Positions 23,801-34,421 of a stretch of DNA of 64,000 bases are shown here, one piece after another. Source of the DNA: Rosellinia necatrix (taxonomy: Eukaryota > Ascomycota > Sordariomycetes > Xylariales > Xylariaceae). Location of the stretch: contig JAGYVD010000005.1 of NCBI GenBank assembly GCA_021209875.1, forward strand, positions 4,068,001 to 4,132,000, given 5' to 3'. The position numbers and the translations under genes were made by a program. How positions within the stretch are numbered: position 1 is the stretch's first letter; each line of letters begins with the position of its first letter. The notes beneath the pieces are model-generated. The model saw only the letters and a list, made by a program, of their open reading frames with translations, had not been told where the DNA came from and searched no databases.

Positions 23801-24541
23801 GATTGAAACTTCAGCAACAAACATAAAAACACATTCGGAAGGGTTTAAGAATGTAGCAAAGGCCTTATCTATGTCGGCAGTGTTGCGTAGGTCACATCCA
23901 ATCTGAGAGTACATGTCGCTCTTGAGGATGACATGCTCACTAGCATCCTTCTCCAAAGGCTCAAAGACAGAACTGAGTTCCGGAGTGTTCAAGACGATGG
24001 CACGCTTCTTGGACATGAGATCAGGGAAATCTATGTCGATGAACTTAGTACGACGACAAGCGTCGGGATATCGGGTCATGCATTGCCACGGTAGTACATC
24101 GCTGGGTGACGAGGCAGGGTCAGAAGATTCCAACAGCGCATATGGAAGGGGGGAAAAGGGGGAAGAGGGGAAAGAGGGAAGAAGAGGGAAGAAGAGGGAA
24201 GAAGAGGGAAGAAGAGGGAAGAAGGGAGGCACTCACCTTCCACAACCGAGGTTGACGACGACTTTAGTTTTATCGCCGGGGCGCTCGAGGAAACGGCGCA
24301 CGGCGAGGTCGATGGCATGGAGGCGGAGATAGTAGCCTCTGTTGATGAGCGGAGCACGACGCTGGAACTTCTTCACAAAGTAGCGAAAATAGTGAGGCTC
24401 GTCCGGGTAGTATATGCGCTCCACACTGCGCTTAGACACGATGCTGCTGCTGTTTGTCTGCATGACCAGTTCATCTTGGGCCTTCTCCCTTGCCGACCGC
24501 ACCACCACGGGGGGAGGCCGGGCAGACGATGGTACGCTCAT
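20809..24541 (-). CDS. PPM2: tRNA wybutosine-synthesising protein 4 (methyltransferase + Kelch + JmjC)
   Basis: Fungal TYW4/Ppm2: S-adenosylmethionine-dependent methylation and methoxycarbonylation that complete wybutosine at position 37 of tRNA-Phe. I assemble seven exons: 24541-24237, 24101-23789, 23646-23598, 23526-22151, 22002-21658, 21605-21314 and 21257-20809, giving 1042 residues, all phases closing. The start MSVPSSARPPP precedes SSIVSKRSVERIYYP. The SAM motif VVVNLGCGS is at about 94-102; FCLLEQILPDGPDHPFA closes the leucine-carboxyl-methyltransferase part. Kelch-type Gly-Gly repeats follow (LLVGGRASP, VVAGGVQHG, IVLGGGAT). The C-terminal JmjC/cupin domain has HYD (891-893) and a later His (PPLWLHAT, about 965), the expected iron ligands. 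The exon 6/7 join gives WLHYD-VMANVYCQITGSKKL. Intron 1 is full of purine repeats. Confidence 0.94.
24150..24230. repeat. Purine-rich tandem repeat inside TYW4 intron 1
   Basis: Four perfect copies of gaagagggaa (24181-24220) flanked by degenerate units. On the coding (minus) strand this is a long pyrimidine tract near the 5' half of the intron 24102-24236. Confidence 0.9.
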
Positions 24542-25345
24542 CGTGGGGAAAGAAGAAGGAACATGCGCGTGTTCATTGACTAATGAGCGAGAGAAGTACT
24601 CCCAAGTTGAAGTGAACCCTTCAAATAGGTATTGGGTACGGCGCACGCTTCTGATACTGCTGGCGGATGAGTAGCACAACACCTCCCCCCCTTATAGCTA
24701 TTCTACCCAGGGAGACGCGACTGACTGACTGCTAACAACTTATACTGAAAGCATACAAGTATAGGAGTAAATAAGTAAGCCAAGGTCGAAATGGAGACGC
24801 TGGTGCCAAATAGGTAGGTTGAAATAGTTAAGTAGATGCCGAGTAGATATCTACTTCTTTTGATGCCTCAATTCAGTAATGCCTGTATGTAAGTGTCTTG
24901 TCTTGTTAAATTCATATTCATATGCAAGACGCCAGGTAAATAAGGTAGGTAGGTAGGTAGATAGGTACTAGGTACCTGGCCATTACAGGCATCCATCTTT
25001 TAACCCCGCAGGCGCCTATGCTCCATGCTGCACCAATAGTACCCTATTTTTATTTTGTTTTTTATTTTTCACATGAACTGGTGGGTTGTTTGCCTCCATG
25101 TCAGGCACTGCCAGACGGTAGCTCCTACCTCACTCTTGATCTACCTATAGTAACTATTGTATACACTATGCCGACTAGTCTATCTAGGTTTTGCCCAAAT
25201 AGGCTAGATTGTTTTAGGTGGTCATGGCTCAAGCTGCCTCGGTATTTAGGTCTGCGCTTAAATTACGTACCTGGCAGCTCCTATGGCGGTTACCCCATCT
25301 CTACCTCTCAGGTATGCCTGCAGCCAGTACCGAATACCAGGTACC

Positions 25346-25374
25346 TCCTACCTACCTACCTACCTACCTACCTC
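25346..25374. repeat. (CCTA)n tetranucleotide repeat
   Basis: Seven CCTA units in a row, continuous with other CCTA-rich sequence upstream of ATG18. Confidence 0.9.
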
Positions 25375-25650
25375 TCATTCTCCAAGCCACGACATCTTGC
25401 GATGGGATTGCCCATCGAGTTACTACCTAACCTGCAGCTTCGTCCTACATCCAGCGCCCGCACATACTTCATGCCGTACCTCTCATAAGCAACCGTCGAT
25501 ACTCACCCCTCTCAACCTCCGATAACAACCAGCTTGACAAATGCGCCGCTGTTGAGGTCATCTGCCCTTGGCTTCCGACGGCGGCAAGGACATCCATTAG
25601 TTCATCCGCCCACTCATTTCACTTCTCCCTCCACGCCCCCCCCCATTCGC

Positions 25651-25684
25651 ATCCCCGTTCACATCCCCGTTCACATCCCCATTC
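25651..25684. repeat. 12-bp tandem repeat (acatccccgttc)
   Basis: Nearly three copies of a 12-base unit in the pyrimidine-rich upstream region of ATG18. Confidence 0.8.
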
Positions 25685-26000
25685 ACTCATTCACTTGTTC
25701 CTCCGTGTCTGCTTCGATCCCCGTCGTATAGAATAGATCGCCAACAAGTCGCCGACAAGCCGTACTCAACAAGAATCACGCTCAAGTGCAATCGACTCAG
25801 TCCCCTAGCTATACACCCTATAACCACGCCTTCCCTCTTTAGCGATATCTAGACATATATACAAACAAGGACGGACAAGGACGGACAAGACGACGCGCAC
25901 AAGTAAGGTAGCACAGCTAAAGGGAGCTAAAAGCATAACAACAGAAAGCAGTCAGGCCGACACCCGGACAATCCCATCAAACGAGACGTCGCCCGCAGAC

Positions 26001-27567
26001 ATGGCGAACACGACGCTCAACTTTGTCACCTTCAACCAGGACCACAGCTGCTTAGCTGTCGGTATGTCCATCCCCCCACCATCTATTATTATAGCTTCTC
26101 TTGCCTCTTGCCCTTTGCCTCTTGCCTCTTGTTCTTCTACCCCTTTCTTCCCCCTCTCTCGAACGCGCCATTCCTATTTCTTGCGCCTTGCTAAATAAGT
26201 AAAAGGCACCTCAAAGGGCTTCCGCATCTACCACACAGACCCTTTCTCCAAGATATTTAGCAGTAACGATGGCAATATCTCCATTATTGAGATGCTCTTC
26301 TCGACCTCCCTTGTCGCCCTCATCCTCTCGCCCCGTCACCTGATCATACAGAATACAAAGCGTGGTTCCGTCATCTGCGAGCTCAGCTTTCCCTCTGCCG
26401 TCCTCGCCGTCCGCCTAAACCGCAAGCGCCTCTGTGTCGTCCTCGAGGATAGCATATACCTCTATGACATCGCCAACATGTCTCTCCTACAGCGAATCGA
26501 CACATCCCCGAACCCGGGAGCCATATGCGCCCTATCCCCTTCTTCCGAGAACTGCTACTTCGCGTATCCCCTGCCTAAGCCACGGGATGAATCCGCAGAT
26601 AAACGCCCGCGCCATGCACCTCCCACGTCACTGAGCTATGCGCCCGTGACCTCCGGCGACGTACTCATTTTCGATACCATAACCCTCAAGGTTGTCAATG
26701 TTGTCGAAGCCCACCGTTCGCCTTTGTCATGCATTGCACTCAACAACGACGGAACCTTGTTGGCCACAGCAAGCGAGACGGGCACTATCATCCGAGTTTT
26801 CTCGGTGCCAGGGGGTCAAAAACTGTATCAGTTTCGCCGTGGTACCTACCCTAGTACCATATACAGCATGTCTTTCAACATGGCTAGCTCCCTTCTCTGC
26901 GTGTCGTCTACCTCAGAGACGATCCACATCTTCCGTCTCCAGCAACCCGGCCCGAACTCCAACAACCCCACCTCTCCGGCCCAAGCACCTGGTTCGCCAC
27001 GTACCGACCGATGGTCGCGTCGAAGCCAAGATAGTGGGAATGGCTCCCCGACGACGAGCTCCCATGACTCTCCTCATAGCGAGAGCACCGATACGGTTAC
27101 TTCTACGATGGTGGCTGTCCCCACCGCGAATAGAAAACAGAGCGGGTCGTTTAGCAGTATATTACGTCGATCCTCTCAAATCATGGGTCGCAGCGTGGCC
27201 GGTGTAGTTGGGAATTATCTACCACAGACAGTCACCGAAATGTGGGAGCCCTTGCGTGATTTCGCCTATATCAAGATCCCAAAGAGCGCCGCATCCGGGC
27301 GCCAGGGCACGTCTACCAATCAACAATTACGTAGCGTGGTGGCCATGAGTAGCAGCAGCCCTCAAGTCATGGTGGTAACAAGTGACGGAGGCTTTTACGT
27401 CTTTAACATTGACATGGAGCAGGGGGGGTGAAGGCTACCTGGTCAAACGGTTCTCGTAAGTTGCGCAGATTATCACGTTGCCCCCCCACCCCCGAACGTG
27501 TGCTAATTGATCCCACAGCGTCCTCGATAGTGACGATAGCCTCGACGCTTCGATTCCAGGACCCTAG
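26001..27567 (+). CDS. ATG18: Autophagy-related protein 18 (PROPPIN), with apparent frameshift
   Basis: Beta-propeller that binds PI3P and PI(3,5)P2 on autophagic and vacuolar membranes. Exons 26001-26061, 26206-27455 and 27519-27567; introns of 144 and 63 bp (donors GTATGT and GTAAGT, acceptors AAAAG and CACAG). The start is [20 protein letters not shown]. The family signature FRRG ([11 protein letters not shown]) falls at about residues 230-233, and a low-complexity loop ([17 protein letters not shown]...) lies after it, as in filamentous fungi. The second exon hits TGA at 27428 directly after seven G (27422-27428); with six G the frame continues [24 protein letters not shown] to TAG 27565, total 452 residues divisible exactly. 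As written the protein ends at MEQGG. A sequence error is the simplest reading. Confidence 0.93.
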
Positions 27568-29044
27568 TTTTTTTACTTGTCGGAGACGCCACCGGGGCAT
27601 TCTCGGCCATGTTTTATTTCCTCGGTGAACCTGAGGGGCTAGCCGAGAAATACGAGCCAGAGAAGCAATGCATAGCCACAAGGCGTTCCGTTTGGGCGAT
27701 TTAGGGGTTTCTTGCCGCTTTCGACTCTGTCGTTCATCTGCATTCCTACATGAAGAAGTTCCTTTCTACCTCGAAAAACGGGTTTCTCGGGACAAGACTG
27801 GGCAAATCTAGGGGTTTTCTTTTAAAGCATCAGCGTTTGGCGTCCCGTGGCATATCTTGATTTTTTGGGTCTTTCCTCTTGGTTTGGCAAATGTCTACAT
27901 TATTTACCATACATGCCTACTAGCGTAAAGTTAGGGCATTAATAATAAACCTGAAGCACTGAACTTACACATCACTTAGCTTGGGAATCAGATTATTACA
28001 GGTACCTTTCTAAGCATCGGACTCGTGTCCCCGTGGTAGTCACGTAAGGTTTTGCTCCAAGCAGGTATGGCTCATAATATGTGTCAACACTCCTCCAATG
28101 TCACCGCTAGGGCATGTACAAGGCTTAGATCAAAAGGGTGTGAAAGATGGTATCTTGTCTTTTCATTGATACAAGTTGAATAATTGATGGCTTATGGGGC
28201 TTTGATTTTAACTCGAGAAGCCCACCAAGTTTGTGAACTTGGCGCCGTAACGCAAAAATAAAACTTAAAAGCAGTAGAAATGTAAGTAGGCAGGCAAACA
28301 AGCCATACCCCCAAGTCCCGGGCGATCACCCTTTCTGTTCCAACCCGAATTTCCGTCGCCAATTCCCAAATCCAAAATAGAAGCTCTGGTCCGCAACAAG
28401 TCGCAAATTGTTTTAAATGAAGAGAGAGAAAAGATAACATGCCAAATGCAATCCAGATCCATACCTTATCCTCAAAACACAACACACATAAAAAGATCAA
28501 AAAAGAACGGTACAAAAAAAAAAAAAAAAGGATGAGCAAATGAAGAAGGAAATGAAGCTTTCCGGCTCATCGAACCCGAGGCCGCAATCGACTGCTGGTT
28601 TGGGTATCTCATGGCCGTCAAAAATGAAGGTAAAATATCGTCAATCCATATCCCTGGTATCATGGCTTTTTTCGTATGCTCTTTGGCTTCATGTCGAATC
28701 CTTGCTGTAAACGATTGTTCATCTCATGGTGATCGAAAGAGAAGGAATAAATAAATAAAAAGGTCTCTCTGCGAATGCGAAGAAAGGCCCACTCAGCTCG
28801 TGCGTGTGTCGGCAGATTGAACCTCTCTCGCATTCTCCCGACACAAAGAAACTTAAAAGTGAACGTGAATCAAGCACCACATCTTGTGGGAGGCGAGATA
28901 TATGACATGGGGGCTAGCGTTAGTAGGGTGCCTTACGTGGACCCATCTGCGCCAGCACATCCCACAATGCCTATCTCGTCGAGTCGTCTCCAGATATTTG
29001 ATGGGGATATAATCCTGGGCAGGCCGTTATTATTGGGTAGGGGT
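27568..29044. other. Convergent intergenic region between ATG18 and PPS1
   Basis: 1.5 kb of 3' flanks. A poly-A run lies near 28514-28529. Plus-strand ORFs entering from 28775 are shadows of PPS1. No separate gene is seen. Confidence 0.55.
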
Positions 29045-31285
29045 CTATCTGGCGTAGGGGCGGTTCATGAGAGCGATTTCTCTGGCAATCTCGCCCCACT
29101 CGAGCTCTCGGCCAGCTTTCTCGAGTTCCGACGCGGGATGGTCCCGTTGGCGCGTCGCCCGAAGAAGCTCTTCCCACTTGAGCAGCTCGTAGGCGAACCT
29201 CAGGTGGGGCTGGATGATAACGTTCAACCTCCGGGCCCGCACGAAGCAATAGGCCCGTGGGAAGGACATGTTCAGCGACCGCATGACCTCAGCGATGCAG
29301 ATGGTCGCACTACGGGAGACGCCTACCCTGCAATGAACCAAGGTTGCCGTGCCGTTCTTCCGTCCGCGGTCTGTTTTATGTGTCAGCAACTTCAATTCTA
29401 TAAGCAAGGGCAGCGGACCGATTAACCTACCAATGAATTCCAAACACCTTTCAAACTCGTCGGTCAACGGGTCTATGCCGTTGTCTTGAACGCCTTGAAT
29501 TATTAATACATTATCTTCCCCCCAGTCCTCCAGTTCGCCCTCCCTCCACATGGCTGTCTCGCCGACACTGAGAATTTGGGTGATCCCAAGGGCCTTCAAC
29601 AAATCGGGGTTGTTGGCATGGCCAAGGTTCCCTAGGTACATATAATCCAGGACCCTACTCGGTAAAGAGCCGTCCAACGCGGTAAACCATTTGGGTTCAT
29701 TTTGGACCATGGCCGTGATCTCGGATAGATCTTTATCTCTACAAACCGGCGACTCGTGTAGCAATCGGGCCGCGATCGAAGTGAGCAGAGATACGTCAGT
29801 TGGGTAAGCGAAGAAGTTGCGTTTCATGACGGTGTGGAGATCAAGCCAGGCATCTGGTATCGGTCGACCGGTGCTGTAGCTGAAATAAGCGATCGCTAAC
29901 ATGGTCGATTCTGTGTAACCATCGGCGCAGTGGATAAGGATCCTGCGAGGTTCAAGGTCGTCCGGGATATGGGATCCACCCGACATGGCAACATCGCCAT
30001 CTGGGTCGGCATCAACCTCTACGGGAAGGCTGCCATGGGCAAGGTGCCATATCCATTGGCAGGTTTCCAGTATGCCGTCGGCATCAGCATGCGACCACGT
30101 CGGAGCGGGAATGCTTCCGGAAGACGGGAAGTCCAAGTCATGGCGTTTGGCCCCATCATGTGGCTTCTCGGCGATGGCTTGCAGCGCCGCTGGGTTCAGC
30201 CGGCCAAGGTCACTGCACTCGATCAGGACATCGTATTGCCTTTCGGCCTCACTGCCGGGTTCGGGAGTTGGCCCTAGCCACACATTCTTAGAGATCTCGG
30301 ACGCCTTGGCCATGGCATACATCTCTATCCTCTCCTGATAGAAGAAGTCAAGGACGGCACCGGTCAGCAGCCCAGAAGAACTGACTGCGACAACGTCACT
30401 ATAACCCTTCTCAAATTCCGCGAAGGGGGTTACGCATATAAAGGTATTGTAGTCGGGGATCCTGGGCCCCTGGGCTCGATTCTTCTCGCGCCACTTAGCC
30501 TGCGCTGAGGCGATCTTCCACCCTAACGTCCTAACGGCCTGGACATCGTCGCCGTATACAATGATGTCTGAGGTGACGGCGGTCTTAGCAGGCTGGATGT
30601 GGAAGTTCCGTACGGAGAACCCCTCCTTGGGGTCCATCTCGATGAATTCGCCCTCGGCACCCGGCCGCATAAACTCCTGAGGGGAAATTGCCCCTTTGAG
30701 ACGGGACTCGCAGAGGTTACCATTCGCCTTGACGACGGTGAGGCCGCGCAGACAGCAGGGCGTCCTCCGCAATGCCCGCTTCTTTCTCGCTATGAAGAAG
30801 GCCTGCTGCATGTGATTACTAGGGTGCAACCCATGGAACCATGGGAAGACCTGGGAAGGATCCGGCAGAGGCTGTTTGGCCGTGTGGTGGATGGCAGCAG
30901 CCACATGGCCCGCGCTGAGCTCGAAGACCGAAAGAGAACCCAGTTTCACGCGGGGATATCGGCCGGGAGGGTGCAAGAGAGACGATAGACGACGACGCCC
31001 CTGGCGGTAGTGGCGGCAGAACCCGCCGTCGTTCTCGTCTTCATTGCTACTCTTATCGTCATAATCCTCACGGCCAGGGGAGGGTGGGGGTGTGTTCGGT
31101 GCCCGTACAAGGGCCGGTCCGGTTGGGCAGGCGGGGATGTGTTTGTTAGGGATGGGCACTGGACATGCTGCCGCCGTCTGCTGTGTATCCAAGGCAGTCT
31201 CGAGAGAGAGGGGGGAGGCGAGGCTGACTATGTCGGCAGAGGAGCGGTGCGTAGGGACTGGTCTGGGCAAGGCAATTGTCGCCAT
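29045..31285 (-). CDS. PPS1: Dual-specificity protein phosphatase PPS1-like
   Basis: Tyr/Ser/Thr protein phosphatase of the fungal PPS1 family, linked in yeast to S-phase control. The start is ATG 31285 (MATIALPRPVPTHRSSAD). I infer a 60-bp intron 29371-29430 (donor GTAGGT, branch CTGAC, acceptor AACAG), in frame and stop-free; spliced, the protein is 726 residues and reads CLEFI-D-RGRKNGTATLVHCRVG. The catalytic signature HCRVGVSRS (Cys-x5-Arg) is at about 631-639. A second, N-terminal phosphatase-like unit carries HCADGYTES at about 452-460, where the Arg of Cys-x5-Arg is Glu, so it is probably non-catalytic. The tail ends LEWGEIAREIALMNRPYAR. Unspliced, about 20 extra residues (RLIGPLPLLIELKLL...) would precede the active site. 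Confidence 0.92.
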   Translation of the reverse strand: MATIALPRPVPTHRSSADIVSLASPLSLETALDTQQTAAACPVPIPNKHIPACPTGPALVRAPNTPPPSPGREDYDDKSSNEDENDGGFCRHYRQGRRRLSSLLHPPGRYPRVKLGSLSVFELSAGHVAAAIHHTAKQPLPDPSQVFPWFHGLHPSNHMQQAFFIARKKRALRRTPCCLRGLTVVKANGNLCESRLKGAISPQEFMRPGAEGEFIEMDPKEGFSVRNFHIQPAKTAVTSDIIVYGDDVQAVRTLGWKIASAQAKWREKNRAQGPRIPDYNTFICVTPFAEFEKGYSDVVAVSSSGLLTGAVLDFFYQERIEMYAMAKASEISKNVWLGPTPEPGSEAERQYDVLIECSDLGRLNPAALQAIAEKPHDGAKRHDLDFPSSGSIPAPTWSHADADGILETCQWIWHLAHGSLPVEVDADPDGDVAMSGGSHIPDDLEPRRILIHCADGYTESTMLAIAYFSYSTGRPIPDAWLDLHTVMKRNFFAYPTDVSLLTSIAARLLHESPVCRDKDLSEITAMVQNEPKWFTALDGSLPSRVLDYMYLGNLGHANNPDLLKALGITQILSVGETAMWREGELEDWGEDNVLIIQGVQDNGIDPLTDEFERCLEFIGRLIGPLPLLIELKLLTHKTDRGRKNGTATLVHCRVGVSRSATICIAEVMRSLNMSFPRAYCFVRARRLNVIIQPHLRFAYELLKWEELLRATRQRDHPASELEKAGRELEWGEIAREIALMNRPYAR

Positions 31286-31531
31286 TGTCCACGCAATGGC
31301 ATGGGAGCAGGTCGATATCGGGTCGATATCAGTCAGGACTAACAGAATTACCGTTGCCTCTACGGGGCACACGATGGACAGGACGGGAAAGAGGAGGAGG
31401 AAGAATAAGTGAGTGGATGCTTGATTGTAGTATTACAGTTTTAGTGGTAACATGGGCGCTATGTGTAGATGAGGCCTCAAGCTCATCTGCCTTTTACCCA
31501 CGTCGTCGTGATCTCCATCTACTATTACGGT

Positions 31532-31570
31532 AGTATGGCAGTATGGCAGTATGGCAAGTATGGCAGTATG
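31532..31570. repeat. 8-bp tandem repeat (gtatggca)
   Basis: Four to five copies with one extra A in one unit, 250 bases upstream of the PPS1 start codon. Confidence 0.85.
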
Positions 31571-32447
31571 ATATGTAGTTAGTATGGCAGCATGTAGGGG
31601 CGGGTCTGGTCTGTGTACAAAGTAGGGGGGGGGGGGATAGACCGGCGGCCGATTATGCGAAGTATGTATGCTTCCTATGCTTCTTCAACAAGAGGACCGA
31701 GCAGGAGCGCTGGTGGATGCTAGATGGTGTATGGTGGATACAAGTAGTGGATAACTAGTGGATAGCTAGTGGATAGTGGGTGGTTAGTGATTGTGGACGG
31801 CGGATGGTGGATGCTCTGGGAACTGGTAAACTGCGGGGAAGATGGGCTGGGTGGGCTCCCATGGGCAAGGGGGGTGGGGTCTGCGACAGGGCCAGCGCTG
31901 TCAAACGTCGCCAATAGTGGCCGTTGCCAGTGATGTTTAGGACAACCAAGCTTGTGACAAGGTGGGATCTGGCAGGGATGGTGAGACTGAAGTGGCGACA
32001 CTAATAGATAGCTGCCGTTTGGTGTAGCCCAACATGCAGAATATGGAGTTACCGGCGTCGTGGAGTGACTTCCAAGGTTGCAGTTATGTACTGGCTATGG
32101 AGTAGGTACCTTTATCGGGTGAGCCATCTAGCGCACGAAGCAGGAGCAGAGCGTGTCTGGCTAGGCTCGTAGGGGGGAAGATTGGCCAATATGAAGGGAG
32201 GAAAGCAGGGGGATTGGATCGGGGAGGGGAGGGGAGGGGAAGAAATTGAAAGTAGAAGAGAAAAAAAAAAAATGTTGAAGGCGGCGTACATACAAATGAG
32301 GGTGGGAAGAAGGGGAGAAAGAAAAGAAGGCGGAAAGGGCAGGATAACCTAGGTAGGTAAGGTAGATAGATGGTGTGTTAACCAAGCAACAAGGTAACTT
32401 AACCATAGATACCTAGTGCCTACGATGGGGGGGATACATTACATAGT

Positions 32448-32517
32448 TATACAGTATATACAGTATATACGGTATATTCGGTATATTCAGTATATACAGA
32501 TATATACAGGTATATAA
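32448..32517. repeat. TATACAG-type degenerate tandem repeat
   Basis: Units such as cagtatata, cggtatatt and cagatatata in a row; AT-rich and self-complementary. Confidence 0.85.
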
Positions 32518-33030
32518 TTACAGCGTATCGAGCATATATTACCTAGTAGTGCGGTGATCGTAACACCAGTTATTACTTAAATATATATACGCGCAGCACA
32601 CTTCACATTACACATTGCACGCTTCGGCCGGTACATGCAATAGCACGTCGCGTCGTATAGACTACCAGGCCTGCCCATAGCACTCATAGTGCGCTACCAC
32701 CTCGTTATGGATACCAAGCCTGCAGATCACTGGCCGGTAGGCAACCTGGGATGGCAGCCTTATCACAACCCCGGCCGGAGCGACGCCGTGGCGGCAGATA
32801 ACGCCAGGAGCTGATGCCGGATTGGACGGTTGGCGGTTGGCTGCGCGCCCCCAGTCCAGTCCGGTCCCATCGCATGCATGCCGCGTCTTCCAAGCGTCTC
32901 GTCCAGCCAGTCAAACCTAGCCCGAGACCCAAAACGACATCCAGGGGACCAATGAAACCATTATACATGCAGTGTTGTATATGTGATGGTCGCATGTGCC
33001 TGGTCTGTGTTTTGATGGATAACGGGAAGA

Positions 33031-33086
33031 GAGGGCTTGAGAGGGCTTGAGAGGGTCTGAGAGGGTCTGAGAGGGTCTGAGAGGGG
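33031..33086. repeat. 10-bp minisatellite (gagggtctga)
   Basis: Five full 10-base units: two gagggcttga then three gagggtctga, plus a partial copy. The variants are ordered, suggesting local duplication. Confidence 0.92.
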
Positions 33087-33209
33087 CGTGCTGGTTCGAG
33101 TTATCCATGATCTGAGTCGATTGTTTGCTGTCAAACGTCTTTTTTTCTCTTTACCGGGCAGTTCGTTACCTGCCTCCAAGCGTCTTAGCATAACTGCATA
33201 TGATGGATG

Positions 33210-33250
33210 CCTAGAGGTAGCTACCTAACTACCTAGGTAGGTACCTGGTA
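33210..33250. repeat. CCTAGG palindrome-rich TAGG/CCTA island
   Basis: Runs such as ctacctaggtaggtacct, locally palindromic because the two strands' units meet at CCTAGG and GGTACC. Similar islands recur in most large spacers. Confidence 0.85.
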
Positions 33251-34421
33251 ATTAGTTAGCCGAAGGCCAGCCCAAAATTACCTAATATATCTCTACACAA
33301 GTAAGGTATGTGCGGTAGCATTTTCATTCATGGCCAAGACTGGCCGTGACGAAGCTGTCTCAGATCCCAAGTCGCCAATCAAGTCGCCAATTAAGTCACC
33401 AATCGAGGTAAAGATGAATTCAATTAAAGATATATCCATATAATTGCATTTTAAAGCGGACATATATCTAAACAAACGTCTTACTTACGTATGAGATGAC
33501 CAGTATCCAGGTGATAAACTCGCAATCACCTGTCATAGATCTAGGATCCCAGGGTTCGCAGTGCAACTTGGAGTATATAGTCCGATATAAACATATTAGA
33601 GAGCGTGGCTGTCAAACATAGTGTGACTTCTAGTCAAATCTTACTCCTTTGAACACCTTCAGGTAGCACGAGTGCCTAAAACAGGTGGGTTAGGTACCTA
33701 GGTAGGTAATTAGTTAGGTAAATGGGGAAATACCAAACTATCTAGCTAGGCGTAACTAATTCATACCGATATTTTGTATCCCACAATGCAATGTATTGGT
33801 TCTATTTTTCCTTTTACACTTCAGGCCTCACAGTCTAAGATGGTAGATGACTGAAAAGGTTGAAACTTGTAGACTAACCTGCCTACTTACCTACCTACCT
33901 ATCTAACTTATAGACTTATAGGCCCCCTGCCTTCGGCACCGACCGACCATACCTAGCAATGCACCCTTGCTGGATTAGTGGGTTTGACCTGCGTCATAGC
34001 AGGTGCTACGCTCCGACTATACACTCGCTAACCACAGCTGAGCTTATTTCACAAGCTCTAATCTGCCGACTTAGGCGACCGTCATGTGGCAAGCAGGCAA
34101 CCACGTCATCTCTTTGGTTCGCCAAAACCGAACCTAACTCGTCCACCACTTCAATCGCTGCCAAACTCTGAACACGACACGCAAAACAAATCCCATCCAT
34201 CCTCACGTACCCGGCACGGTCCCATTAGCGCATTCCAACATGTAGCCACAAAACGAACGAATGAGCAACGAGCAAAGAACAGAGTGCAGAAAGCGGAAAG
34301 CATGCAGGCAAAGTAAACGACAGCCAAATCATGTCCATCATCGCCCATCATCAATCCCTATCCCCATCGTCTTCAGGCCAGCTTCCGCCGTGGCTGTCCA
34401 ACCCGATCACCGCCCTTCCTC

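Larger units (their letters stand above)
24542..26000. other. Divergent intergenic region between TYW4 and ATG18
   Basis: 1.46 kb with both promoters. It contains TAGG/CCTA islands (24944-24975, 25346-25374), a 12-bp repeat (25651-25684) and a duplicated acaaggacgga unit near 25870. No gene is seen. Confidence 0.55.
31286..34421. other. Divergent intergenic region between PPS1 and the DDHD gene
   Basis: 3.1 kb, rich in short tandem repeats: gtatggca (31532-31570), TATACAG-type (32448-32517), a 10-bp minisatellite (33031-33086), and TAGG/CCTA islands (32345, 33210-33250, 33685-33720, 33885-33905). Poly-G lies at 31625-31635. No recognisable gene. Confidence 0.55.

Noticed and set aside
33080..33115. 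Possible tRNA B-box (ggttcgagt)
   Set aside because: No matching A-box or foldable acceptor stem around it; upstream is a minisatellite.
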